NCBI GenBank assembly: GCA_903926935.1 | Contig: CAIYLB010000082.1 | Coordinates: 1-33,110, forward strand | DNA length: 33,110 nucleotides | Reading direction: 5' to 3' | From: an uncultured Pseudomonadota bacterium | GTDB lineage: Bacteria > Pseudomonadota > Gammaproteobacteria > Burkholderiales > Methylophilaceae | Shown here: one piece after another, positions 1-10,134 of the stretch | Numbering within the stretch: position 1 is the stretch's first letter | Layout of the letters: each line of letters starts with the position of its first letter | Notes under the pieces: generated by a model | What the model was told of the DNA's origin: nothing | Database searches by the model: none | Seen by the model: only the letters and a program-made list of their open reading frames with translations | Position numbers and translations under genes: made by a program

Positions 1-444
1 CGATAAATTACCTGAAATCATGTTGATAATGGTGCCAGGAATAAAGAATGGTGAAATTTTGCGTGGCCCTGAAGCCTGATACAAAATATCGGTATCTTCA
101 ATAAATTGCATACCACCAATACCAGAGCCAATTGAAACACCAATACGCTCAGCATTTTCTTCTGTGACCACGATGCCAGAATCTTTAACCGCTTCAATAG
201 CCGCTACTAAGCCATATTGAATAAACGTATCCATCCGACGTGCATCTTTGGCACTGAGATAATCTTCAACATTAAAGTCTTTTACTTCACCGGCGATGGT
301 AGAAGAAAATGCACTTGCATCGAATTTAGTGATTTGTGTGATGCCAGATTTACCAGCAAGAATGTTATCCCATGCAGTTTTGACCCCAATACCAACGGGT
401 GAAACTACACCAAGACCGGTGACGACTACTCTACGTTTTGACAT
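1..444 (-). CDS. fabF: 3-oxoacyl-[ACP] synthase II (FabF), N-terminal part, truncated by the window edge
   Basis: Reverse-strand translation from ATG at 444 reads MSKRRVVVTGLGVVSPVGIGVKTAWDNILAGKSGI...RIGVSIGSGIGGMQFIED..., typical of KAS II; it lies directly downstream of acpP. Confidence 0.95.
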   Translation of the reverse strand, partial: MSKRRVVVTGLGVVSPVGIGVKTAWDNILAGKSGITQITKFDASAFSSTIAGEVKDFNVEDYLSAKDARRMDTFIQYGLVAAIEAVKDSGIVVTEENAERIGVSIGSGIGGMQFIEDTDILYQASGPRKISPFFIPGTIINMISGNLS

Positions 445-498
445 AAATTTTGTTTAGACATAAATTTGTCTCTTAGAAGGGTTTAAGAAACGAAGGGT

Positions 499-530
499 GA
501 AAGTAGCAGGTTTAAAAACCGGCTACTTTC
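499..530 (-). other. Strong intercistronic stem-loop between acpP and fabF
   Basis: GAAAGTAGC-A-GGTTT-AA-AAACC-G-GCTACTTTC: 14 paired bases with one A/G mismatch; no poly-U tract follows on the minus strand. Confidence 0.75.
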
Positions 531-537
531 ATTTGAA

Positions 538-774
538 TTATTTGAGGTTAGTATTGATGTAATCAATCGCTAATTGGACTGTCGTGATTTTTTCTGCTTC
601 TTCATCAGGAATTTCACAGTCGAATTCTTCTTCTAGTGCCATAACTAGCTCAACTGTATCTAGTGAGTCAGCACCTAAATCATCCACAAAAGATGATGCA
701 TTTTTAACATCAGCTTCGTTTGCACCAAGTTGTTCTGTAACAATTTTTTTAACGCGTTGTTCGATGTCAGACAT
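538..774 (-). CDS. acpP: Acyl carrier protein
   Basis: 78 aa with the [18 protein letters not shown] phosphopantetheine-attachment motif. Confidence 0.98.
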   Translation of the reverse strand: MSDIEQRVKKIVTEQLGANEADVKNASSFVDDLGADSLDTVELVMALEEEFDCEIPDEEAEKITTVQLAIDYINTNLK

Positions 775-916
775 CTAATTACCCCTTTTATTAAAAAATA
801 ACCAAATATAAAAATATACTTTAGCTAAGACAGCATTCTACCAAAACTCGGCAAGAATACCAAAAAACTTAAACAATACCAAAGAATTTATGCCTATTTT
901 TGCACTTAGGCGAGAC

Positions 917-1657
917 CTACACCATCAACATTCCGCCGTTAACATGAATGGTTTCGCCAGTAATATAGGCTGCGCTAGGTGAGGCTAAAAATGCGACGGT
1001 AGCCGCAATTTCTTTCACATTACCTAAACGGCCTAATGGAATACGCGCAAGCATTTTATTGGTAATATCTTCTGGCAACGCCGCAGTCATGTCCGTATCA
1101 ATAAAACCCGGCGCTACACAATTGACAGTAATACCACGACTGCCAACCTCTGCTGCTAACGATTTGCTAAAACCGGTCATGCCTGCTTTAGCGGCAGCAT
1201 AATTAACTTGACCAGCATTTCCCATATGACCTACCACAGATGAAATGCTAATAATTCTTCCACTACGCGCCTTCATCATTGGGCGTAATACGGCTTGGCT
1301 CATACGAAATACTGAAGTCAAATTTGTGCTTATTACCGCATCCCAATCATCGTCTTTCATACGCATCAATAATGTATCGAGAGTGATGCCAGCATTATTC
1401 ACTAACACACTGACATCGCCATATTTCTCTGCGATGACTTTTAAAGTCGCGTCAATTTGTTCGGCATCATTGACGTTTAAGGCCATGCCCTCGCCTTTAA
1501 TATTGGCTGCGGCAAATGTGCTACTAATAGAGGCTGCGCCACTGTCTGAGGTTGCGGTGCCGATGACAATTGCACCTTGCTTACCAAGCTCCAGTGCAAT
1601 TGCAGCGCCTATGCCACGGCTTGCACCTGTAATTAAAGCAATTTGTCCAGTTAACAT
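917..1657 (-). CDS. fabG: 3-oxoacyl-[ACP] reductase
   Basis: SDR family: GASRGIG Rossmann motif, NNAG, YAAAKAG catalytic motif; fab cluster context. Confidence 0.97.
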   Translation of the reverse strand: MLTGQIALITGASRGIGAAIALELGKQGAIVIGTATSDSGAASISSTFAAANIKGEGMALNVNDAEQIDATLKVIAEKYGDVSVLVNNAGITLDTLLMRMKDDDWDAVISTNLTSVFRMSQAVLRPMMKARSGRIISISSVVGHMGNAGQVNYAAAKAGMTGFSKSLAAEVGSRGITVNCVAPGFIDTDMTAALPEDITNKMLARIPLGRLGNVKEIAATVAFLASPSAAYITGETIHVNGGMLMV

Positions 1658-1735
1658 CGTAAGCCCTTGAAAAATATATTAAATTTAATTACCATTTACT
1701 TGTAATTTTACGTCTAGTTTTACTCATTGCCTGAT

Positions 1736-2677
1736 TTATAGCGCAGCCTGTAACTCAACTAAAGCTTCATTACTAACTAAAGCACTGCATGTAAACTCAG
1801 CAACGATGCGCTTAGTCAATCCAGCCAATACTTTGCCAGGGCCACACTCTGCTGCTTGGTTAAACCCTTGCGCATGAATGGCCTGTACAGTCTCAACCCA
1901 GCGAACAGGGCTGTATAACTGGCGCACTAAAGCGTCTTTAATTTTATCACCGTCGTTATAGGATGCAACATCGGCATTATGTAACACAGAAATTTGTGGG
2001 GCATGAATAGCCACTGTTTTTAAATATTCAGCTAATTTTTCGGCAGCCGGTTTCATCAACGCACAATGTGATGGTACGCTGACCGGAAGTGATAAAGCGC
2101 GCTTGGCGCCCTTTTCTTTTGCCAACACCATACCGCGCTCAACCGCTGCTTTATTGCCAGCAATAACCACTTGGCCAGGCGAGTTAAAATTAACTGCTTC
2201 TAGCACTTCATCCTGCGCGGCTTCAGTACAAACTGCACGCACAACATCATCGTCCAAGCCTAAGATGGCTGCCATTGCACCAACGCCTGTAGGCACAGCC
2301 GCTTGCATGACTTCTGCGCGATAACGTACCAATGGCAAAGCATCAGCAAAACTTAGCGCACCGGCAGCAACAAGGGCCGTGTATTCACCTAAGCTATGTC
2401 CAGCCAAAATGCCGGGAGTGTTTTTTGAGCTAGCAAGCCAAGCACGCCAAGTAGCAACACCAGCAATCAACATGATAGGCTGTGTGTGTGTGGTTTCATT
2501 CAAGCTCTCGTTGGCTTCTGTTGCCATCGCCCAAAAATCGACGCCTAAAATGTCCGAGGCTTCAATAAAGGTATTTTTAATAATGGCAGAATCACCAAAA
2601 CCGGCCATCATGCCGACTGATTGAGAACCTTGGCCAGGGAAGAAAAATGCGAGTTTATTCATAATTTTTTGAGTCAT
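1736..2677 (-). CDS. fabD: Malonyl CoA-ACP transacylase (start may be the internal ATG at 2662)
   Basis: FFPGQGSQ near the N-terminus and the GHSLGEYTAL active-site motif. Confidence 0.97.
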   Translation of the reverse strand: MTQKIMNKLAFFFPGQGSQSVGMMAGFGDSAIIKNTFIEASDILGVDFWAMATEANESLNETTHTQPIMLIAGVATWRAWLASSKNTPGILAGHSLGEYTALVAAGALSFADALPLVRYRAEVMQAAVPTGVGAMAAILGLDDDVVRAVCTEAAQDEVLEAVNFNSPGQVVIAGNKAAVERGMVLAKEKGAKRALSLPVSVPSHCALMKPAAEKLAEYLKTVAIHAPQISVLHNADVASYNDGDKIKDALVRQLYSPVRWVETVQAIHAQGFNQAAECGPGKVLAGLTKRIVAEFTCSALVSNEALVELQAAL

Positions 2678-2759
2678 TAATGTAGTTAAAACAAAGGTGG
2701 TAGTTAAAAAAGGCTTTTCTAAATCGTTAAATTTGCTTGTGGCTAAAATTTAACTGTCG

Positions 2760-3710
2760 CTAATATTTGATTAGTGCTGAGCCCCAAGTAAATCCGCCAC
2801 CAAAGGCTTCCATGAGAATAATTTCACCGCGTTTAATGCGCCCGTCACGCACAGCAACGTCTAACGCTAAAGGAATAGAAGCCGCAGAAGTGTTGCCGTG
2901 CCGATCAACGGTTACCACCACTTTATCCATACTCATATCTAATTTTTTTGCGGTAGCTTGTAATATACGAATATTAGCTTGATGCGGCACCAGCCAATCT
3001 ATATCAGATTTCTGCATGCCATTCGCGGCTAAAGTCTCATCAACAATCGCATCTAAGGTATTAACAGCCACTTTGAATACGCCATTACCCTCCATCACCA
3101 CGGTATCGCCACAGCCTGTTTCAGATTTTCGCGGCACGTGTAGCATTTTTTCATAACTGCCATCCGCATGCAGATGAGTAGAAATAATACCTTGCTCTTC
3201 GCTGGCTTGCAGAATTACAGCACCCGCACCATCGCCCCACAAAATACAATTGCCGCGATCGGTCCAATCAACAATACGCGAAAATGCCTCAGCGCCAACG
3301 ACTAAGGCGCATTTTGCCGCACCCGATTTAATAAAATTATCAGCCGTAGCAAGCGCATAAACAAAGCCGCTACAAACCGCTTGAATATCAAAAGCAGGGC
3401 AACCGGCAATGCCTAATTTATTCTGCATAATCACTGCAGTGCTTGGAAAAATCTTATCCGGCGTTGTCGTTGCCACAATAATTAAATCAATATCTGCGGC
3501 ATCAATACCCGCAGATTCAATGGCATTGCGCGCAGCATTGAACGCTAAATCACTGGTAAATTCATCTTCAGCAACAATGTGACGTTCACGAATACCGGTG
3601 CGCGTAAAAATCCACTCATCGGTAGTCTCTATCATGCTTTCTAAATCAGCATTGGTAAGTATTTTTTTGGGTAAATAGCTACCCGTGCCTGCAATGCGAG
3701 AATAAATCAT
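2760..3710 (-). CDS. fabH: 3-oxoacyl-[ACP] synthase III
   Basis: [25 protein letters not shown] (catalytic Cys), [22 protein letters not shown]. Confidence 0.98.
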   Translation of the reverse strand: MIYSRIAGTGSYLPKKILTNADLESMIETTDEWIFTRTGIRERHIVAEDEFTSDLAFNAARNAIESAGIDAADIDLIIVATTTPDKIFPSTAVIMQNKLGIAGCPAFDIQAVCSGFVYALATADNFIKSGAAKCALVVGAEAFSRIVDWTDRGNCILWGDGAGAVILQASEEQGIISTHLHADGSYEKMLHVPRKSETGCGDTVVMEGNGVFKVAVNTLDAIVDETLAANGMQKSDIDWLVPHQANIRILQATAKKLDMSMDKVVVTVDRHGNTSAASIPLALDVAVRDGRIKRGEIILMEAFGGGFTWGSALIKY

Positions 3711-4813
3711 TCGTTTTCCATACCTAGGCTAGTCAAAGTAGTGCCAGTAGAAGTAGTGCCAGTTAAAGTTGAGTTATTTGCGTGTTGCTCAGCCATGTCT
3801 TTTGATTGCATGTGCTCAATTTCTAATTGTTGTGAAATGCGATTAAGTACACCGTTACGTGATTCCTCAACAGCCGTATGAATCGCATTCAGGAAAGAAA
3901 AACTATCTGCGCCGCCATGACTTTTCACCACGATACCACGCAAACCTAGAAAGCTTGCACCGTTATAACGTCTAGGATCCATGCGCTTCTTGAACGCTTT
4001 CAAGACTGGCATACAAGCTAGACCCATTAATTTAGTTAGCCAGTTACGCTTAAATTCCTGCGTAAGAAAACGCCCCATCATCTGTACTAAACCTTCAGAG
4101 GCTTTAAGAGCAACATTACCGACAAAACCATCACAGACAACAACGTCTGTCGTACCTTTAAATATATCATTTCCTTCTACATTGCCATAAAAATTCAAAT
4201 GGCTGGCACGCAATAACTCAGCCGTTTTCTTAACGACCTCATTACCCTTAATATCTTCAACACCGATATTTAACAAACCCACTGTTGGATTTTCTTTATG
4301 CTCGACACATGACACCAGCATGCTACCCATTACGGCAAATTGCAATAACTGCTCAGCCGTGCAATCTGCGTTTGCACCCAGATCTAATATATATGTTCTC
4401 CCTTTTTGGCTAGGAAAAACACCGGCGATGGCTGGACGGTCTATACCAGGTAATGTTTTTAGCACGAAGCGTGCAGTGGCCATTAGTGCACCAGTATTGC
4501 CTGCACTGACACAAGCATTAGCTTCACCACTTTTAACCAAATTAATGGCTACGCGCATTGAAGAATCTTTTTTATTTTTGAGCGCACCTTGTGGCGACTC
4601 ATCCATAGTCACTAATTCACTGGCATGATGTATGCGCAAACGTGGGCCAGTAACTGCTTTATTGGCTTTAAGCTCAGCTTCAATAGCATCACTTAACCCA
4701 ACCAAGACAATATTAAGCGAACTATCGGCTTCTAGCGCTTTAAGTGCAGCTGGTATTGTGACATGAGTGCCATGATCACCACCCATTGCGTCAATTGCGA
4801 CGGTTATATCCAT
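3707..4813 (-). CDS. plsX: Phosphate acyltransferase PlsX
   Basis: [12 protein letters not shown]-terminus, [23 protein letters not shown]; overlaps fabH by 4 bp. The C-terminus carries a low-complexity T/S/G-rich tail. Confidence 0.97.
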   Translation of the reverse strand: MDITVAIDAMGGDHGTHVTIPAALKALEADSSLNIVLVGLSDAIEAELKANKAVTGPRLRIHHASELVTMDESPQGALKNKKDSSMRVAINLVKSGEANACVSAGNTGALMATARFVLKTLPGIDRPAIAGVFPSQKGRTYILDLGANADCTAEQLLQFAVMGSMLVSCVEHKENPTVGLLNIGVEDIKGNEVVKKTAELLRASHLNFYGNVEGNDIFKGTTDVVVCDGFVGNVALKASEGLVQMMGRFLTQEFKRNWLTKLMGLACMPVLKAFKKRMDPRRYNGASFLGLRGIVVKSHGGADSFSFLNAIHTAVEESRNGVLNRISQQLEIEHMQSKDMAEQHANNSTLTGTTSTGTTLTSLGMENE

Positions 4814-4895
4814 TGGTTTTAATCACAAAAATTGAAAATTAACAGCATTTTGCATAATTATCTACGCAGCGTTATACATTGGCGCCGTAAAAATA

Positions 4896-4927
4896 TTAAC
4901 GCCGCACCAATACTGGAGCGGCGTTAA
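4896..4927 (-). terminator. Strong stem-loop between rpmF and plsX, possible (partial) terminator or processing site
   Basis: TTAACGCCGC-A-CCA-ATAC-TGG-A-GCGGCGTTAA; on the minus strand the stem is followed by a U-rich stretch (TATTTTTA). Confidence 0.6.
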
Positions 4928-4986
4928 ATGATTTCGTATACTACTTAACAAATATTAAAACTTTAGAGGCTATCTAAAGAAGTAAA

Positions 4987-5178
4987 TTATTCGCCTTTTG
5001 TAGACATTACTTTACGACCACGGTAATAACCGCTTGGGCTAATGTGGTGACGTAGATGCGTTTCGCCAGTTGTTGGCTCGACTGCTAAAGGTGGATTGAC
5101 TAAAAAGTCATGTGAACGGTGCATACCACGTTTTGATGGTGACTTTTTGTTTTGCTGAACTGCCATAATAAACTCCAA
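4987..5178 (-). CDS. rpmF: 50S ribosomal protein L32 (likely start at 5166, [20 protein letters not shown])
   Basis: Classic L32 N-terminus [22 protein letters not shown]; located between yceD and plsX. Confidence 0.96.
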   Translation of the reverse strand: MEFIMAVQQNKKSPSKRGMHRSHDFLVNPPLAVEPTTGETHLRHHISPSGYYRGRKVMSTKGE

Positions 5179-5319
5179 TAAAATGATTAAAACATCATCT
5201 CAATTACATACAAACTGACGCACTGTTGACAACAATCCATCACTAATTTAAGACTACGTTAAATTGCTAGTCGGTAATTATAATGTAAAGCAAGCGCTTT
5301 GTCAGCCCTAATTGACATC

Positions 5320-5847
5320 TTAAGACTTAATTAAGCCTTTTAACACGGCAAACGGGTTTGGTTTTTCGCCACTTTGCGTAATAATTTCTCCGCAATCTTC
5401 CTTGTGTATAGCCGCAATCGGCATCGCCATAATAATCTCATCTTCTATTAAAGCCACAATATCCATGGTTTGGCTAGCCTGCTGCATATCTACATCATCA
5501 GCACTATCCACATCGCCCGCCTCAATATCCGTATCGCTGATATCACCGATTAAATAGTGGAAATTTAATGATAATTTAAGCGGCATTTCATTCAGACAAC
5601 GCTGGCAAGTTGTGGTCAGATTTGTTGCAATAAAAAGATCTAAAAGTTGCTGACCAGCCGCATCCGTCTTACCTTGCAGTTGATAACTAATGGTGCCTGC
5701 TGGGCGACTAATAGCCTTTGAATTTTCAGCAGAATGAATCAGCAAGTCATTGAGTCTTGAGCAGTCTGCAAGCGATAAATCGCCTGCAATACGCTCATTT
5801 TTCTTTGCAAAAGCAACGTTGTCGATAAAAAATGGTTGGTTAGTCAT
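5320..5847 (-). CDS. yceD: YceD/DUF177 family protein
   Basis: 175 aa, CQRCLNEMPLKL cysteine motif, acidic central region, position directly upstream of rpmF. Confidence 0.9.
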   Translation of the reverse strand: MTNQPFFIDNVAFAKKNERIAGDLSLADCSRLNDLLIHSAENSKAISRPAGTISYQLQGKTDAAGQQLLDLFIATNLTTTCQRCLNEMPLKLSLNFHYLIGDISDTDIEAGDVDSADDVDMQQASQTMDIVALIEDEIIMAMPIAAIHKEDCGEIITQSGEKPNPFAVLKGLIKS

Positions 5848-5952
5848 ATTTAATGTTCTAAATTTGTGATTAAAATTGAACTATGGGGATTTAGCTCTAG
5901 GCATGCCCATGTTACAATTACTGGGTTTGAGTGAATAATTAAGGCTTGCAGC

Positions 5953-7371
5953 GTGTTCAAAAAAATTCTTGTAGCTAATCGTGGTGAAATCGCAGTGCGT
6001 ATTGTACGCGCTTGCTCAGAAATGGGCATTAAGTCTGTTGCGATTTATGCGGATGCTGATCGTCAAGCCTTACATGTTAAAAAAGCAGATGAAGCTTATA
6101 ACATTGGCGCCGACCCGGTAGCCGGCTACTTAAATGCACATAATATCGTCAATTTAGCGGTAGCCTCCGGCTGCGATGCGTTGCATCCGGGCTATGGTTT
6201 CTTATCAGAAAATCCTGAATTAGCTGAAATCTGCGAGCGTCGTGGCGTTAAATTTATTGGCCCTAATGCCAGCGTCATTCGCCAAATGGGCGATAAAATT
6301 CAAGCTAGAAATGCCATGACTAACGCCGGCATACCATGCACGCCTGGTAGTGACGGCAACTTAGCCAATCTTGATGAAGCGGTAGTTTTAGCCGCTAAGA
6401 TTGGCTATCCAGTGATGCTGAAAGCTACTAATGGTGGTGGCGGTCGAGGTATTCGTCGTTGTGATAGCGAAAAAGAGCTTTTAAGTAATTATGATCGCGT
6501 GATTTCTGAAGCCAGCAAGGCTTTTGGTAAGCCTGAAGTGTTTTTAGAAAAATGTGTAGTGAACCCGCGCCATATCGAAGTACAAATTTTAGGTGACTCT
6601 GAAGGTAACGTAATTCACCTATTTGAGCGCGACTGTTCAATACAGCGTCGCAATCAAAAACTGATTGAAATAGCCCCTTCCCCACAACTTAGCCAAGCAC
6701 AACGTGATTATATTGGCGGCTTAGCGGTAAAAGCAGCCAAAGCCGTTGGTTATGAAAACGCTGGAACAGTAGAGTTTTTGTTAGATTCGGACAACACATT
6801 CTACTTTATGGAAATGAACACGCGCTTGCAAGTTGAGCATACTGTGACAGAAACTATTACCGGCATTGATATCGTGCAAGAGCAAATCCGCGTTGCTTAC
6901 GGTTTACCACTGCAATACGAGCAAAAAGATGTGCAGTTTAGAGGCTACGCCATGGAATTTCGTATTAATGCGGAAGATCCTAAAAATGACTTTCTACCTA
7001 GTTTCGGTAAAATCACACGCTACTATGCGCCCGGCGGGCCTGGTGTGCGTATGGATGCGGCGATTTACAGTGGCTATGTGATTCCGCCTTATTATGATTC
7101 TATGTGCGCTAAGCTTACCGTTTGGGCATTAGATTGGGACAGTGTAATTGAACGTGGTCGCCGAGCTTTAGATGATATGTTGATTTATGGCGTAAAAACG
7201 ACCATTCCATATTATCAAGAAATTTTAAAGCATGAAGATTTTAGAAATGCTGACTTCAATACTAGCTTTGTAGAATCGCATCCTGAATTAACTAATTATA
7301 AGAATGAAATTCCACCAGAAATGATTGCGGCTGCAATTTCAGCAGCGATTGCAGCCCATGAAGGTATTTAA
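5953..7371 (+). CDS. pycA: Pyruvate carboxylase-type biotin carboxylase subunit (AccC-like), GTG start
   Basis: FKKILVANRGEIAVRIVRAC, GGGGRGIRR, EKCVVNPRHIEVQILGD, FMEMNTRLQVEHTVTE; paired with the downstream carboxyltransferase. Confidence 0.93.
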   Translation: MFKKILVANRGEIAVRIVRACSEMGIKSVAIYADADRQALHVKKADEAYNIGADPVAGYLNAHNIVNLAVASGCDALHPGYGFLSENPELAEICERRGVKFIGPNASVIRQMGDKIQARNAMTNAGIPCTPGSDGNLANLDEAVVLAAKIGYPVMLKATNGGGGRGIRRCDSEKELLSNYDRVISEASKAFGKPEVFLEKCVVNPRHIEVQILGDSEGNVIHLFERDCSIQRRNQKLIEIAPSPQLSQAQRDYIGGLAVKAAKAVGYENAGTVEFLLDSDNTFYFMEMNTRLQVEHTVTETITGIDIVQEQIRVAYGLPLQYEQKDVQFRGYAMEFRINAEDPKNDFLPSFGKITRYYAPGGPGVRMDAAIYSGYVIPPYYDSMCAKLTVWALDWDSVIERGRRALDDMLIYGVKTTIPYYQEILKHEDFRNADFNTSFVESHPELTNYKNEIPPEMIAAAISAAIAAHEGI

Positions 7372-7452
7372 TGCCTAACTATTTAATATTTAGGCCATTA
7401 AACAATGACGTCCAATAATATTTATTTTTAAAATAGCAAATAAAAACAATTC

Positions 7453-7486
7453 ATTGAACATACCAATTAATTGAACATACCCATTA
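7453..7486 (+). repeat. 17-bp tandem duplication in the intergenic region
   Basis: ATTGAACATACCAATTA followed immediately by ATTGAACATACCCATTA (one mismatch). Confidence 0.9.
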
Positions 7487-7503
7487 AAGTAAAGAGTTAA
7501 ATT

Positions 7504-9357
7504 ATGACCCAAAAACCAAAAGTACATGTCACCGAACTAGTCTTACGCGACGGGCATCAATGCCACATTGCGACGCGTATGCGTACTGAAGACATGTTGC
7601 CAATATGCGCCAAATTAGACGCTATTGGTTTTTGGTCATTAGAAGCATGGGGCGGTGCTACGTTTGATGCCTGCGTGCGATATTTAAAAGAAGATCCTTG
7701 GGAACGCCTAAAAACATTACGTAAAGCTTTGCCGAACACGCGCATACAAATGTTGTTACGCGGTCAAAATTTGCTCGGCTACCGTCATTATTCTGACGAT
7801 GTAGTACGTGCCTTTGTACAAAAATCTGCTGATAATGGCGTAGACGTATTCCGTATTTTTGACGCTTTAAACGACACGCGTAACCTACAAGTTTCTGTAG
7901 AAGCCGTCAAAAAAGCCGGCAAACATGCTGAAGGTACCATTAGCTACACTACCAGCCCAGTTCACGATGTAGCGCACTTTGTGGGTATTGCTAAAGAGCT
8001 TGAAGCCATGGGTTCAGATACCATTGCTATTAAAGATATGGCTGGTTTACTGACACCACAAGCCACTATTGAGCTGGTTAAAGCCTTACGCGCAAATGTA
8101 AATTTACCGATTCATATGCACACACATGCAACCAGTGGTTTGGCGAGTATGAATTTGTTACGCGCGCTTGAGAATGGCGCTTTAATGATAGATACTTGCA
8201 GCGCAGCGTTCTCAGAAGGTGCTAGCCACCCAACTACAGAAAGCATGATTGCCGCCTTACAAGGCACTGAATTTGATACAGGTCTAGACATTGCTGCGGT
8301 ACAAGAAGTGACGGCTTATTTCCGTGACGTGCGTAAAAAATACTGGCAGTTTGAAAGTGAGTTTTCAGGCGTAGACTCACGCGTGTTGATCAACCAAGTA
8401 CCTGGTGGCATGATCTCAAATCTTAGCAATCAGCTTAAAGAGCAAGGCGCACTGCACCGTATGGATGAAGTATTAGCTGAAATTCCATTGGTGCGCAAAG
8501 ATCTAGGCTACATTCCGCTGGTAACACCAACTTCACAAATTGTCGGTACACAAGCCGTATTAAATGTGATGACTGGTCAGCGTTACAAATCTATTACCAA
8601 TGAAGTTAAAAACTACTTTTTAGGCCAATACGGCAAATCCCCTAGCGCGGTTTGTCCTGAAGTTAAAAAACTGGCGATTGGTGATGCAGAACCTATTACT
8701 TGCCGTCCTGCTGACTTATTAGAAGCTGAAATGGCAAGATTGACTAGCGACTCTGAGCGCTTTGCACAATCTGAAGAAGATGTACTGACCTATGCAATGT
8801 TCCCCGACATTGGCAAAACGTACTTACAGGAACGTAACGCAGGTTCATTAGTGCCAGAAGCGCTGTTAGATAAAGCGGCGGTCAATGCTTCATCTTCACG
8901 TTTTGCGCCAAGTGAGTTCAAGGTGACTTTACATGGCGAAACTTTCCATATCAATTTAACTGGTAGCGGCCATGCCGGCGAAGAAAAACGTCCGTTCTAT
9001 GTTTCTATTGACGGTATTGCGGAAGAAGTCATTGTAGAAACTTTAGGTGAGATCGAAGTTTCTGGCAATGGCAGCAGTAGCGGTCAAAAGAAAGCAGTAA
9101 CCAGCAAAAATAGTGCTGGTCGCCCTCGCCCATCTCATGCCGGTCATGTAACAACGTCAATGCCAGGCACAGTGGTTGCGGTTAAAGTAAATGTAGGCGA
9201 TAAAGTAAACGCTGGCGATGGTGTTTTAGTCATTGAAGCGATGAAAATGGAGAATGAAATACAAGCAGCAACTTCAGGCGTCGTGGTAGCGATACATGTC
9301 GTTAAAGGCGATACAGTTACGCCTGATGAATCACTGCTTGAAATTCAACCTGAATAA
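7504..9357 (+). CDS. pycB: Pyruvate carboxylase subunit B / oxaloacetate decarboxylase alpha-like (carboxyltransferase plus biotinyl carrier)
   Basis: LRDGHQ...ATRMR, GGATFDACVRYL, DTIAIKDMAGLL, MHTHATSGLA, C-terminal VIEAMKMENEIQ biotinylation motif. Confidence 0.93.
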   Translation: MTQKPKVHVTELVLRDGHQCHIATRMRTEDMLPICAKLDAIGFWSLEAWGGATFDACVRYLKEDPWERLKTLRKALPNTRIQMLLRGQNLLGYRHYSDDVVRAFVQKSADNGVDVFRIFDALNDTRNLQVSVEAVKKAGKHAEGTISYTTSPVHDVAHFVGIAKELEAMGSDTIAIKDMAGLLTPQATIELVKALRANVNLPIHMHTHATSGLASMNLLRALENGALMIDTCSAAFSEGASHPTTESMIAALQGTEFDTGLDIAAVQEVTAYFRDVRKKYWQFESEFSGVDSRVLINQVPGGMISNLSNQLKEQGALHRMDEVLAEIPLVRKDLGYIPLVTPTSQIVGTQAVLNVMTGQRYKSITNEVKNYFLGQYGKSPSAVCPEVKKLAIGDAEPITCRPADLLEAEMARLTSDSERFAQSEEDVLTYAMFPDIGKTYLQERNAGSLVPEALLDKAAVNASSSRFAPSEFKVTLHGETFHINLTGSGHAGEEKRPFYVSIDGIAEEVIVETLGEIEVSGNGSSSGQKKAVTSKNSAGRPRPSHAGHVTTSMPGTVVAVKVNVGDKVNAGDGVLVIEAMKMENEIQAATSGVVVAIHVVKGDTVTPDESLLEIQPE

Positions 9358-9380
9358 TCGATTAGCGATATAAATCTTTA

Positions 9381-9410
9381 GCCGACAGCACTTTTATGTC
9401 GGCTTTTTTT
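9381..9410 (+). terminator. Rho-independent terminator downstream of pycB
   Basis: GCCGACA-gcactttta-TGTCGGC followed by TTTTTTT. Confidence 0.92.
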
Positions 9411-9433
9411 ATTCACACAATTTAGCCAAAAAT

Positions 9434-10015
9434 ATGCATGCAAATCTAATCCTAGCTTCGTCCTCCGTTTATCGACGTGAGTTATTAACACGCTTGCAAT
9501 TACCATTTAGTTGCGTCACGCCAGACGTAGATGAAAGCGCGTTAGCACACGAACTACCGCAAGAAACGGCCTTAAGATTAGCTCAAGTTAAAGCTAGAAA
9601 AGTGGCGTTAGATAATCCTAATGCGTTGATTATCGGCTGTGACCAAGTGGCAACCTTGGATAATATACAACTAGGCAAACCGCTAACGCATGAGAACGCG
9701 ACCAAGCAATTACGCCTAATGCGTGGCCGAGAAGTGGTTTTTCATAGCGCGCTATGCCTATACAACCCGCTTACCCTTAATATGCAGGCTGAGGTTGTTC
9801 CTTATGTTGTGACATTTAGGGATTTAAGTGATGCACAGATTGAAAGTTACTTAATTAAAGAGCAACCGTATCAATGTGCTGGTAGTGCAAAATCAGAAGG
9901 TTTGGGCATCGCCATTATAGAAAAAATGACCGGAGATGATCCGAATGCGCTTATTGGCTTACCGCTGATCAAACTAGTCAGCATGTTATTTAATGAAGGT
10001 GTAAATGTAATATAA
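9434..10015 (+). CDS. yceF: Maf/YceF family nucleotide pyrophosphatase
   Basis: [56 protein letters not shown]. Confidence 0.92.
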   Translation: MHANLILASSSVYRRELLTRLQLPFSCVTPDVDESALAHELPQETALRLAQVKARKVALDNPNALIIGCDQVATLDNIQLGKPLTHENATKQLRLMRGREVVFHSALCLYNPLTLNMQAEVVPYVVTFRDLSDAQIESYLIKEQPYQCAGSAKSEGLGIAIIEKMTGDDPNALIGLPLIKLVSMLFNEGVNVI

Positions 10016-10134
10016 GCACCTACTACTGGCGAAGTTAAATCTAAGCCAACTTATTGTGAATATAAACAAGAAACGACATCATCAGTAAAATCGCTAATAA
10101 ATCTACTATTAGCTCATCAAAAGTTAGGGAATTT

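Noticed and set aside
217-402. 61-aa plus-strand ORF
   Set aside because: Antisense to the fabF 5' region, whose translation is unambiguous.
856-883. AATACCAAA repeated 19 bp apart upstream of acpP
   Set aside because: Short AT-rich repeat, expected by chance in this composition; no further structure.
1245-1670. 141-aa plus-strand ORF opposite fabG
   Set aside because: Shadow ORF antisense to a well-supported SDR gene; no recognisable motif.
2682-2709. GTAGTTAAAA direct repeat 18 bp apart upstream of fabD
   Set aside because: Noted, but a 10-bp low-complexity repeat alone is weak evidence for an operator.
4320-4628. 102-aa plus-strand ORF opposite plsX
   Set aside because: Shadow ORF fully inside plsX.
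5900-5907. GGCATGCC palindrome between yceD and pycA, near a TACAAT -10-like box
   Set aside because: An 8-bp palindrome is too short to support a specific regulatory call.
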